From assembly GCA_965230195.1 (NCBI GenBank), contig OZ245997.1, positions 3,968,001 through 4,032,000 on the forward strand: a DNA stretch of 64,000 nucleotides, in the 5' to 3' direction. Positions 7,937-15,503 of this stretch are shown one piece after another (within the stretch, counting starts at the first letter, position 1; each line of letters opens with the position of its first letter). The position numbers were made by a program, and so were the translations under genes. The notes under the pieces are model-generated. The model was not told where the DNA came from. It saw only the letters and a list, made by a program, of their open reading frames with translations, and did no database searches. This stretch comes from Putridiphycobacter sp965230195 (GTDB lineage Bacteria > Bacteroidota > Bacteroidia > Flavobacteriales_D > Crocinitomicaceae).

Positions 7937-8878
7937 TTACTTTTTTTCAAATACCTTAGTAAAACTTACTGAAGGAATTGGTATAGGGATCAAAAAATCG
8001 TCTGCCCCGGCTAAACTCAAACCGAATTGCCAGATATTATCTGGTTGTGGCATGTACCGTATAGCCGGATTCAACCAGTAGTAAATGCTTCCATCCGAAA
8101 TCAATCCCATTGAATCAAATACGAAAGTTCCCCGCTTAGTTACTCTTGACATCCCTCCAATCGAAAACATGGTTGTTCCGTAAACACCAGTTGTAGTTAT
8201 TGACCCTGTTGGTGTAAACTCACTTGTTGGGTAATGCACAAAACCATACCCTGCACTTAGATTAAGGTTATTTTCTTCACCTCCAAAAGTCAGATTGGCA
8301 AATCCTATTCCCCCTCCATACGAAAAAGTACTTTCCCCGGCAAATGCTGCACCATGCAGTAAATTACCATATAACATTCCTGCCGACACATGAAGTTCAT
8401 CATCCAGTGCAGCACTTACTTTTGTTGTAACTATTAACGGAATACCGTACCAGGATGTCATTCCTCCAATTGACCAATTATCGGTAATTGGAAACTGGCA
8501 ATCTATTCCTGCCGGCATTACCCGTAAATACCCTTCACCTTTTTTTACCGGAAAACCGTTTGTAGTCAGGGTGTATCTTGAAGTCAGTCTGTTTCTTGGC
8601 CAAATTTCACCATCATCCTTAACCTCACTATCCGTAATTTCTTCAATTAATTTTATCTCGTGTTTCGGAATGATAATTTCACCTAAGTTTTCAGTTTTCA
8701 CCAATACCTCTCTGGCATCTTGTCTGATAATTATTCCAATATACTCAGACCCATCATTTTTAATGATCCTCGAATATTTTTGCGGGGTTGTTAACTGGGT
8801 AGAATCCTGTTGAGAATAACCAGGTAATGACATCATAAGTGCTCCTAAAATCAAAAATACTAAAACAAACGTTTTCAT
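7937..8878 (-). CDS. secreted protein with N-terminal Sm-like strand region and barrel, uncharacterised
   Basis: 313 residues with a signal peptide ending PGYSQQ. After the signal, residues about 35-75 (YSRIIKNDGSEYIGIIIRQDAREVLVKT..GEIIIPKHEI) form a small beta-barrel-like module common at the N-terminus of Bacteroidota envelope proteins. The rest is glycine/aromatic-rich strand-forming sequence ending in SFTKVFEKK. A role in the outer membrane is inferred; no ligand can be named. It lies directly upstream of the barrel gene at 7866 on the same strand (70-base gap), so the two may be co-transcribed. Confidence 0.6.
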   Translation of the reverse strand: MKTFVLVFLILGALMMSLPGYSQQDSTQLTTPQKYSRIIKNDGSEYIGIIIRQDAREVLVKTENLGEIIIPKHEIKLIEEITDSEVKDDGEIWPRNRLTSRYTLTTNGFPVKKGEGYLRVMPAGIDCQFPITDNWSIGGMTSWYGIPLIVTTKVSAALDDELHVSAGMLYGNLLHGAAFAGESTFSYGGGIGFANLTFGGEENNLNLSAGYGFVHYPTSEFTPTGSITTTGVYGTTMFSIGGMSRVTKRGTFVFDSMGLISDGSIYYWLNPAIRYMPQPDNIWQFGLSLAGADDFLIPIPIPSVSFTKVFEKK

Positions 8879-9081
8879 AACTTTTACTTTTAATGGTTAA
8901 ATCAAAGTTACCCATAATTGTATTAGCAGATTTATTGAATATCACAACAAGTTCTGATTTTTTGCGGTTTTTGCAAATCACATTATTCAGATGTTTTTTA
9001 ATTTAATTTTTTCGGACATGCTTATCAAGTAATTATTTTGCCTGCTAATCACCTTTGTAAGAATATAATTATATTAGACTC

Positions 9082-10584
9082 ATGAAAAAAAATAGACTTA
9101 TTGCCAAGATCGGCCTTTTAATGTCTTTCATTTTACTTTTTGGTCTGGCTCATGGCCAGGTTAAATTCAATGAAAGCTATCGTTACGATTATTTTAAAAA
9201 AATCGGAAATACTGAAAACCTCATTTATACTTTTAACGGTATCCCAAAAGTATACGATAAGCAGGAGCTGACATTCTTTAATGGTACAGGAAAAAAACTC
9301 TCAAGCATTCAATTGCAATCCAAACAAGGTTTAGTATTGGTTAATACTGTAAAACTTGGTGAGCATTCTCTTTTTTACTTCACTTACAACTTACAAAAAC
9401 GGGTATTATTATTATTAGTTGATAAGGAAGGAAAAGAGGTAAAACGACATGACATGGAATATCCTAAAGTATTTCATACAAAAGTGGTGGCTTTGACTGA
9501 CAATACTTTTTGCATGGTTTCAGACATTAAGGTCAAAAAATGGGGACTTAAAGTTGAGTGTTATGACACAGATTTTAATCAAAAATGGGTATATGAGGAT
9601 ATACCTGAAAAAAGTAAATATTATCTGGAAGATGCGGCAGCAAACTCGAAAGGAGAACTGGGACTTGTTTTTACTGAAAAATCTACTAATTATAAAGTTC
9701 TAATGTTGGATGCCACCGGAAATAAAACCGGACAAAAAGACATTAATACGGATAAACTCTCGAAATACACACCTTATAAAGTTGAATTTTTAAATGATGA
9801 TGATTTTGCAGTAGTAGCTGACTACGGTGAAACAACCAATCAGGTATTTGCTCAAACCTCAACAGGTGTAAGTGTTAAAGTATTTAATAAAACCGGCGAA
9901 GAAATCATTAATAAATCATTATTGTTTAACGCTGTTCAGGAAAAAATGGGCGACCGTTTACCGAATGGTACTTTAGCCTATAAAGAAGCACCTGCATTAA
10001 GAGTATTGGATATTAAAGATATTAATGGGGCATATACTTTAATATGCGAAAGCTATTTCATTAAGGAACAGGTAATACCTGAAAAAACATCTTCGACAGC
10101 AACTGCTCCAACCAATGTAACATACGGTACCATCAACCTGCTTGATTTTTATACTTTAAGATTGGATAACCTTGAGGATATGCACCGAATCTGGAAACCA
10201 CAGCGTGCTGTTACTATAAGAGGTGTTAATTCTTATTTTGGTTATAAAGGGTATTGTGGTTTATTGGAAGATCATAATATGTTCAGTTACCAGGGTATCA
10301 TCAACAATGAAATGCTTGTACGTGGATACAGTCAGAACTATGAGTACTACAATAAAATTCCTTTAGATAAACAGTATGGTAACACTTTGACCAGAGTTTA
10401 TTGGGGAAATCCTGTATCTAAAGAAAGACCCAGACAGAATTCCTCTAAACTGGTTTTCAAATCAGGAGTTAATGATATTACCGGTGGGATTAACCATAAT
10501 GGATTTTTTCATACCACTGCTGGTATTGTACTCTACCATTACCACACACAAACCAATAACTTACAATTTACAGTATTAAACTAA
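9082..10584 (+). CDS. secreted protein of unknown function (first of a tandem pair)
   Basis: 500 residues with a signal peptide ending GLAHGQ. The mature region is strand-rich with repeated short hydrophobic strands (for example FCMVSDIKVKKWGLKVECYD and FAVVADYGE), suggesting a beta-propeller-like fold. It shares an overall plan with the next gene: VLDIKDINGAYTLICESYF here parallels a GYKVICESY segment there, and both end in a short aromatic strand followed by xxxLN. The 6-base gap to the next start indicates co-transcription. Not a T9SS cargo of the recognisable type A class. Confidence 0.6.
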   Translation: MKKNRLIAKIGLLMSFILLFGLAHGQVKFNESYRYDYFKKIGNTENLIYTFNGIPKVYDKQELTFFNGTGKKLSSIQLQSKQGLVLVNTVKLGEHSLFYFTYNLQKRVLLLLVDKEGKEVKRHDMEYPKVFHTKVVALTDNTFCMVSDIKVKKWGLKVECYDTDFNQKWVYEDIPEKSKYYLEDAAANSKGELGLVFTEKSTNYKVLMLDATGNKTGQKDINTDKLSKYTPYKVEFLNDDDFAVVADYGETTNQVFAQTSTGVSVKVFNKTGEEIINKSLLFNAVQEKMGDRLPNGTLAYKEAPALRVLDIKDINGAYTLICESYFIKEQVIPEKTSSTATAPTNVTYGTINLLDFYTLRLDNLEDMHRIWKPQRAVTIRGVNSYFGYKGYCGLLEDHNMFSYQGIINNEMLVRGYSQNYEYYNKIPLDKQYGNTLTRVYWGNPVSKERPRQNSSKLVFKSGVNDITGGINHNGFFHTTAGIVLYHYHTQTNNLQFTVLN

Positions 10585-10590
10585 ACGAAA

Positions 10591-12216
10591 ATGAAAAAAT
10601 TTATTCTATATATCAGCTTACAAATTTTAGCGTTTAATATTTGTAAAGCTCAAATCGACGAGTTTCCCTATCTCAACTCAAATCAGGTAACGGGAGTTTA
10701 TAATTTGGGAGCCGAAGTGGCTGTGCTTTCCTTCTCTGAGTTTAGGAGCATTGACAATAAAGATATTTATATCTTATCCTTTTTAAACAAAAGTCATACA
10801 CAAACCGAAATTGTTGTAACACATAACGCTAAATTTCAGGGAACATCTTCTAACAACGGTGAAACCTACTTTGTATTCTTCGAAAATATGAGCAGAGTGG
10901 TAGATATTGTACATTTAAATGATGACTATACAATATCTTATACCAACTATCCACAACCGGATGAAGACACGGAAATGAGCTCATTTACCAGTGTCGAAAC
11001 GGATCTAAACGGTAATTTGTTTCTCTTCCGTCCTTACTCAATTTACGGGAATGCCCCTAATGGTAAAAGAATAGTAAAGGAAAGAGGAACTGAAATTGTT
11101 GGATACGACAGATCATTACAGGAAATAGGACAGCACAGAATAAGCGGCTTAAGTAAACCTACTGGTTTTACTGGTACTAAAGATGGTTTTGTACTTAACC
11201 TGGAAACCAGAAACATTCAGGAAAAAAAGTATGATCTTGAATTAGCAATATTTAATACTTCAGTTGAAATGACTGGTAAGCATAATTTAACAGAGACAGA
11301 ATCTTATTTTCCTTCTGACATTATATCGCATAATAATCAAATTATTGTTGCTGGATACAGTCTGAAAGGCTCAATTTTTGAATCGAAGGCGACTGAAGGT
11401 TTATTTGTCAGAATTCTGGGAATGGATGGCGCGGAACAAAGTACCAGTAAGTTCAGCTGGTTACAATTAAAAGAAAAACTGGCTGATGGTGAAAAAGGAG
11501 ACTTTATTTTTAACGGAAAAAAGAATATTCTGATTCAAAAGATTATTGCCGGACCATCTGGTTATAAAGTCATTTGTGAAAGTTATACGAATACATCTGG
11601 TAAAACGGCTGCTGAAGTTATTATTGGTGACAATGATAAAAGTCGGGTGGTTACTGTTTACGATTTTGTAATTTTTGAAACAGATCCTGCAGGTGCCCTG
11701 ACCTCTGTTAATATTTTAAACAAAGAAAAGATGAACGTTGAGATTGGTTCTTCCAGATTAATGAGAATGTCTAAAATTGAGTTGGCCTACCATTTAAAAA
11801 AGCACCATGCTTTTCCTTACAGAGGTGTAACTGGTAATAAAATCTCGTTTATCAACTATAAAAACAAAAAGGGATACCTTTCTGAAATTGATATACTTAC
11901 AGGTGAAATCACTGAAGGTTTACCAATAAAATTTGAGCCGGAAATTGTTGAAGAAGTCAGTGAACTTGAAAAAGAAACCGTTGCCAACAGTAAAACATTA
12001 ACCAAGCTGGATAATATGAATACCAAACTCACCAATTCAGGAAATAAACTTGAAAAATTTGGTGAGAAACTGGAATATGGTATTGAGCATGTAGACCTTG
12101 TATTTAATCCTTATCAGAGGAATGATTCAGGTATATATACACTAAATAGTGGTCAGTCTTTATCCTATTTATTCCATCATGACAGGCACAGCATTTATTT
12201 TAAGATTTTAAATTAA
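10591..12216 (+). CDS. secreted protein of unknown function (second of a tandem pair)
   Basis: 541 residues, signal peptide ending NICKAQ. Strand-rich mature region like its upstream neighbour; shared landmarks are the VICESY strand, a PYRGV / SYQGI segment and the terminal YFKILN strand. Residues about 450-500 (EEVSELEKETVANSKTLTKL..MNTKLTNSGNKLEKFGEKLE) form a predicted amphipathic helix or coiled coil absent from the first protein. A strong terminator follows, so the pair ends the transcript. Function unknown. Confidence 0.6.
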   Translation: MKKFILYISLQILAFNICKAQIDEFPYLNSNQVTGVYNLGAEVAVLSFSEFRSIDNKDIYILSFLNKSHTQTEIVVTHNAKFQGTSSNNGETYFVFFENMSRVVDIVHLNDDYTISYTNYPQPDEDTEMSSFTSVETDLNGNLFLFRPYSIYGNAPNGKRIVKERGTEIVGYDRSLQEIGQHRISGLSKPTGFTGTKDGFVLNLETRNIQEKKYDLELAIFNTSVEMTGKHNLTETESYFPSDIISHNNQIIVAGYSLKGSIFESKATEGLFVRILGMDGAEQSTSKFSWLQLKEKLADGEKGDFIFNGKKNILIQKIIAGPSGYKVICESYTNTSGKTAAEVIIGDNDKSRVVTVYDFVIFETDPAGALTSVNILNKEKMNVEIGSSRLMRMSKIELAYHLKKHHAFPYRGVTGNKISFINYKNKKGYLSEIDILTGEITEGLPIKFEPEIVEEVSELEKETVANSKTLTKLDNMNTKLTNSGNKLEKFGEKLEYGIEHVDLVFNPYQRNDSGIYTLNSGQSLSYLFHHDRHSIYFKILN

Positions 12217-12236
12217 TCTGAAAACATAATAATTTT

Positions 12237-12270
12237 AAAGGGGACATTTTTAAATTGTCCCCTTTTTTGT
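12237..12270 (+). terminator. rho-independent terminator after the tandem pair
   Basis: A 10-bp perfect stem AAAGGGGACA / TGTCCCCTTT (12237-12246 and 12256-12265) with a 9-base loop, followed by TTTGTTTT. It sits 20 bases after the stop at 12216. Confidence 0.9.
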
Positions 12271-12295
12271 TTTCTGCTTCGTCATAAACTAAAAA

Positions 12296-12781
12296 GTGGA
12301 AAATCAAATCGGAAAAAAACAGTTTACAAATGCTATAATAATTGATGCTCCAATACAAAAAGTATGGAAAGTAATAGATCGTTCGGAAGAGATGGTGGAT
12401 TGGGGACCACCGGTTACTCAGGTTGATTTTTTATCGGATGACCAGGGCAATGAAGAAGTTGGATCTGTCAGAAAAGTTTATGCAGAGTTTGGGAAAAAGA
12501 GTGGCACTTTAACAGAGAGGAGAACGATTCGTGATGAAAACCAGCGATTAGACTATCAGATTTTTGATGAAACATTTGGGCTCGGAAAAATGCTCAAAAA
12601 CATGGGGTTTTCAATGGAATTACGAAAAATCAACCATGAAAAAACCGAATTAGCGTTTTCCTTTTATCAGGATGCAAGAGGATTTGGAATTTTCTTACAT
12701 GGTATGATTAAAAACCAACAAAACAAAAATAATTTGGCTGCTCTGTCCAGCATAAAACAGTATATTGAAAATAAAAAGTAA
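12296..12781 (+). CDS. SRPBCC (START/Bet v1-like) family protein
   Basis: 161 residues. The opening KQFTNAIIIDAPIQKVWKVIDRSEEMVDWGPP is the first strand plus helix of the SRPBCC polyketide cyclase/dehydrase-type fold, and a long C-terminal helix (NNLAALSSIKQYIENK) completes it. The start must be GTG at 12296, because an in-frame stop lies six bases upstream and no ATG is available. The protein could bind a hydrophobic ligand; nothing more specific can be said. The DUF2461 gene starts 5 bases downstream. Confidence 0.75.
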   Translation: MENQIGKKQFTNAIIIDAPIQKVWKVIDRSEEMVDWGPPVTQVDFLSDDQGNEEVGSVRKVYAEFGKKSGTLTERRTIRDENQRLDYQIFDETFGLGKMLKNMGFSMELRKINHEKTELAFSFYQDARGFGIFLHGMIKNQQNKNNLAALSSIKQYIENKK

Positions 12782-12786
12782 AAGCT

Positions 12787-13455
12787 ATGCAATATTTCAC
12801 CGAAGAATTTGCTGATTTTTTTAAAGAATTGGCTGCAAACAACCATAAAGATTGGTTTCATGAAAATAAAAAGAGGTATGAAACCCATGTTAAAAAACCC
12901 TTCTATCAGTTTGTTGACGATTTAATAGCTGAACTCAACAAAAAAGGGGAATCAATTGATTTTACAGCAAAAGATTGCGTATTGAGAATTAACCGTGATA
13001 TTCGTTTCTCTAAGGATAAGTCACCATACAATATCAGTTATACTGCTCTGATTTCGGAAACCGGAAGAAAAGATAAAAGTATGCCCGGACTTTATATTCG
13101 TTTCACACCTGAAGATATTGGCATAATGGGAGGTTGCTATGCCCCTTCTAAGGAGCAGTTGGCTGATATAAGAAATGAAATTTTGGCCAATCCTGAGCAA
13201 TTTGAAAAAGCAGTAAATGACAAAAAGTTCACAGCGAAGTATGGCTCAATTAAAGGTGAAGCACATAAAAGGGTTCCAAAAGAATATCAGGAGGTGCATA
13301 AAACTGTACCATTAATTGCCAACAAGCAATTTTATTTTCATTCCTCTGCTCCGGTCGAATTAATTTACTCTGATAAGTTGATGAAAACAGTACTGGATAT
13401 ATGGGATGCAGCACAACCGGTTCACCTTTATTTAAAAAATATTATAAAAAAATAA
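12787..13455 (+). CDS. DUF2461 (TIGR02453) family protein
   Basis: 222 residues with the family start FTEEFADFFKELAANNHKDWFHENKKRYE, the central RINRDIRFSKDKSPYN motif and MGGCYAPSKEQLADIRN. These blocks are the hallmark of DUF2461, an uncharacterised cytoplasmic family common in Bacteroidota and Actinobacteria. Length is typical. Five bases separate it from the preceding SRPBCC gene, so co-transcription is likely. Confidence 0.85.
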   Translation: MQYFTEEFADFFKELAANNHKDWFHENKKRYETHVKKPFYQFVDDLIAELNKKGESIDFTAKDCVLRINRDIRFSKDKSPYNISYTALISETGRKDKSMPGLYIRFTPEDIGIMGGCYAPSKEQLADIRNEILANPEQFEKAVNDKKFTAKYGSIKGEAHKRVPKEYQEVHKTVPLIANKQFYFHSSAPVELIYSDKLMKTVLDIWDAAQPVHLYLKNIIKK

Positions 13456-13549
13456 AAAAAATGTCCCCATTCTAATTCCCGCATTCGTCGTGTTAGTGAA
13501 TACCCGATAAGAGGTGTTTAATTAATAACATAAATAAAAATTAAAGAAA

Positions 13550-13882
13550 ATGGCAAAATTTTTAGCAATCTACTATTCTGCTCCTGAGGCAGCGGCAAAA
13601 ATGGAAAATGCAACTCCCGAAGAGAAAACGGCAGGTATGGAAGTGTGGATGAAATGGAAAGCTGAACATGAAGAAACTGTTGTTGATTTTGGTGCTCCGG
13701 TTATGCCGGCAATGACTACCAAAGATGGAAACGCATGGGGAAATAGTGATAAACAAGTATCTGGTTATGGGATTTTTCAAGCTGAAAGCAAAGAAGCTTT
13801 ACAAACTGCTTTTAAAAACCATCCTCATATCGGTTATCATCCAACTGCTTCTATTGAAGTACATGAAATGATTGAAATGTAA
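13550..13882 (+). CDS. YciI/YCII-related small protein
   Basis: 110 residues: MAKFLAIYYSAPEAAAKM, then MEVWMKWKAEHEETVVDFGAPVMPA and SGYGIFQAESKEALQTAFKNHPHI. The pattern of a beta strand, a helix ending in ..G.P, and a second strand-helix before HP is the ferredoxin-like YCII dimeric alpha-beta barrel fold. Proteins of this class may act in small-molecule metabolism; the catalytic His/Asp pair of YciI is not clearly present. Monocistronic by spacing. Confidence 0.65.
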   Translation: MAKFLAIYYSAPEAAAKMENATPEEKTAGMEVWMKWKAEHEETVVDFGAPVMPAMTTKDGNAWGNSDKQVSGYGIFQAESKEALQTAFKNHPHIGYHPTASIEVHEMIEM

Positions 13883-13899
13883 ATGAAATCTGTAGTGGA

Positions 13900-14045
13900 T
13901 AAGAAAGAAACTGTCAGTTTGAGTTGTCTTGGTTGATTCGAAACAGCCTGTATTAATTATTGTGAAGAAGATCGAAACAACTCATTCTGATAAAAATTGT
14001 CAGTTCAGATATCATCTGAAAGTCTTTAGAATGACATTTTATAGT
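13900..14045. repeat. degenerate intergenic repeat of the CTGTCAGTT type
   Basis: Non-coding stretch with ACTGTCAGTTTGAGTTG, GATTCGAAACAG, GATCGAAACAACTCATTCTGA and a second TTGTCAGTTCAGAT, then AGAATGACATTT. These words resemble the short dispersed intergenic repeats found in many Bacteroidota genomes (CTGTCAGTTCGAG...), here badly decayed. Assignment is from memory of such repeats. Confidence 0.35.
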
Positions 14046-14090
14046 CCGTCTGACTTATCTACTATTTTACCGATTAATTAACTCATCCAA

Positions 14091-14125
14091 AAAACCATCT
14101 TTTTAAATCAGGAAGATGGTTTTTT
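14091..14125. terminator. bidirectional hairpin at the end of the YcxB gene
   Basis: AAAACCATCTT (14091-14101) pairs with AAGATGGTTTT (14113-14123), flanked by A-run on one side and T-run on the other, so it could terminate transcripts from both strands. The right arm is inside the last codons of the minus-strand gene ending at 14108. Confidence 0.75.
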
Positions 14126-14653
14126 ATTTAGAATAACCCAGGCTGACTCAAGATATGCCCTCACTTCCTCTATTTCATTTCTAATTTTATTTTTGGGTAT
14201 TATAATGGCAGAAATTGAGGTAACATAAAGGAAAAAATGGGAATCGTTTTCCTTTATTTTTTTTATTCCGGACCAGTCAAATTTTGATTCCGAGCTTGGT
14301 TTCTCAAATAAAATTTCTGTTTCTGTTAATGTAAGAGATTGTGGCCCTACCACACTGGAATTATCACCATTATTAATTTGCTTGAGAATCCTTTTCAAAG
14401 TCATTTTCTTTAATCTTGAAGGATAAAAAATAACCCACAAAACAGAAGCTACAGTAAAGACAATAACACCAATAGTATTAAATTTTCCCTTTAGATAGTC
14501 CAAAAATATTAGACATGAAAATAAAACAGGAACTGACCAGGTTGAGATTTGTCTGCTTCTTTTAAACTGCCGAGAATGATCGAGGTGATATTCCTGAAAG
14601 GCCATCCAATCTTCTATCTCAAATTCAAAATTTAAAACTACTTTATCCTTCAT
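14108..14653 (-). CDS. YcxB-like membrane protein
   Basis: About 181 residues. Two hydrophobic helices (VPVLFSCLIFLDYL and IGVIVFTVASVLWVIFY) separate a short cytosolic N-terminus from a C-terminal domain with TLTETEILFEKPSSESKFDWSGIKKIKENDSHFFLYV and IIPKNKI. That C-terminal block (W..I..I.E....FLY.....I.IPK) is the YcxB-like domain. Function unknown. A TTG at 14665 is in frame, but the ATG at 14653 gives the typical family start. The final codons are part of a terminator hairpin. Confidence 0.75.
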   Translation of the reverse strand: MKDKVVLNFEFEIEDWMAFQEYHLDHSRQFKRSRQISTWSVPVLFSCLIFLDYLKGKFNTIGVIVFTVASVLWVIFYPSRLKKMTLKRILKQINNGDNSSVVGPQSLTLTETEILFEKPSSESKFDWSGIKKIKENDSHFFLYVTSISAIIIPKNKIRNEIEEVRAYLESAWVILNKKPSS

Positions 14654-14687
14654 ACAATTTTTCAAATGTACAAGTTATTTAATAACC

Positions 14688-14784
14688 TGAGTTCGATATA
14701 ACAAAACGTCTACAGTTTTTTGTCATTTTTTTAGTCAAGGCAAGGCTTTGAAGGGCTTCCGGAAAGATTGTTATATCGAACCCA
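14688..14784. repeat. 97-base element bounded by an inverted repeat
   Basis: GTTCGATATAACAA (14691-14704) is repeated in inverted orientation at 14768-14781. Allowing one mismatch the arms extend to 18 bases (CTGAGTTCG... / CTGGGTTCG...). The 63-base interior is non-coding. It lies between two minus-strand genes. The organisation suggests a miniature inverted-repeat element or a large regulatory hairpin; no target-site duplication was identified. Confidence 0.55.
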
Positions 14785-14795
14785 GATTAATAGAA

Positions 14796-15236
14796 TTAAA
14801 AAGAAGGGCACCCTATCACTGTTACTTCCTTTTTTTTACGTCTGAATCGCTTTCTTTTATTCCGTTTTGTATCTCCTGTCTTTTTATTAGATTCCTGATT
14901 CTCTTCCTGATTTTCTATCTTAACCGTTTTAACTATTGATGTTGAATCAGGTAGCTGGGCACTTACTGGCTTGACGTTAAATCCCAGCAATGAGAAAATA
15001 GCTAAACTTCGAAATATAAATTTCCTTACCCCTCGTATTGGAAGCTGACCATGGAGTTGATCGACAGTAAAAATACCACAAAGTTCAGAAGAGACTTCAT
15101 CTTTTAAACCTGCCTCATTCATTCTCCTAAAGTCCATTACTTTTTTTTGACATCCGGTACAATAAAAATGAGTATTACAGTTTTTTAGCCTTTTTACTTG
15201 TACGGGACAAGGCCTTTCCACTCTTAAATTTTCCAT
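14796..15236 (-). CDS. short zinc-ribbon-type protein with one TM helix and basic tail
   Basis: 146 residues. The N-terminal 65 residues (ERPCPVQVKRLKN..FYCTGCQKKVMDFRRMNEAGL..ELCGIFTVDQLHGQLP) follow a Bacteroidota pattern in which a PC..W.xM segment is followed by CxxCxxxVxDFxxM and a late CGxF..xQL, probably a small cysteine-based metal site. Next comes one hydrophobic helix (FIFRSLAIFSLLGFNV) and a low-complexity Lys/Arg-rich tail (RNKRKRFRRKKKEV) ending in CPSF. Longer relatives carry a carboxypeptidase-like domain after the helix; this one appears to be a short form. Function unknown. Confidence 0.55.
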   Translation of the reverse strand: MENLRVERPCPVQVKRLKNCNTHFYCTGCQKKVMDFRRMNEAGLKDEVSSELCGIFTVDQLHGQLPIRGVRKFIFRSLAIFSLLGFNVKPVSAQLPDSTSIVKTVKIENQEENQESNKKTGDTKRNKRKRFRRKKKEVTVIGCPSF

Positions 15237-15503
15237 CTGTTAATAAAACAAATGATGCTGTTATTTTGTTACAGGCTATACAATGTAGACATTAGACAAT
15301 AGATTATAGGACATAGACAAATAATATATAAGTAGGAAGTAACAGGTAATCAGAAATCAATTAACCTATTCTTTTCCCAGATCTTCCATTTAATCAAAAG
15401 ATCAAATTAATTTGTTACTTTTATTAGCACAATAAGTTATAGACAAAATCTGTTAACTAACATTGTTAGTTTTAATTACTTATTATATCCTAAATCAAAA
15501 ATT
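15237..15503. other. intergenic region with low-complexity words
   Basis: Non-coding. Contains AGACATTAGACAATAGATTATAGGACATAGACAA and GTAGGAAGTAACAGGTAATCAGAAATCAA, which resemble in composition and order the repeats at 1310-1600 and 50195-50345. The 3-prime part before the M16 gene is A/T-rich and probably holds its promoter, but no clean TAnnTTTG box is visible. Confidence 0.5.

Noticed and set aside
14748..14939. Plus-strand 63-residue ORF
   Set aside because: Covers the inverted-repeat arm and the basic tail of the minus-strand zinc-ribbon gene; composition is a shadow of the tail.
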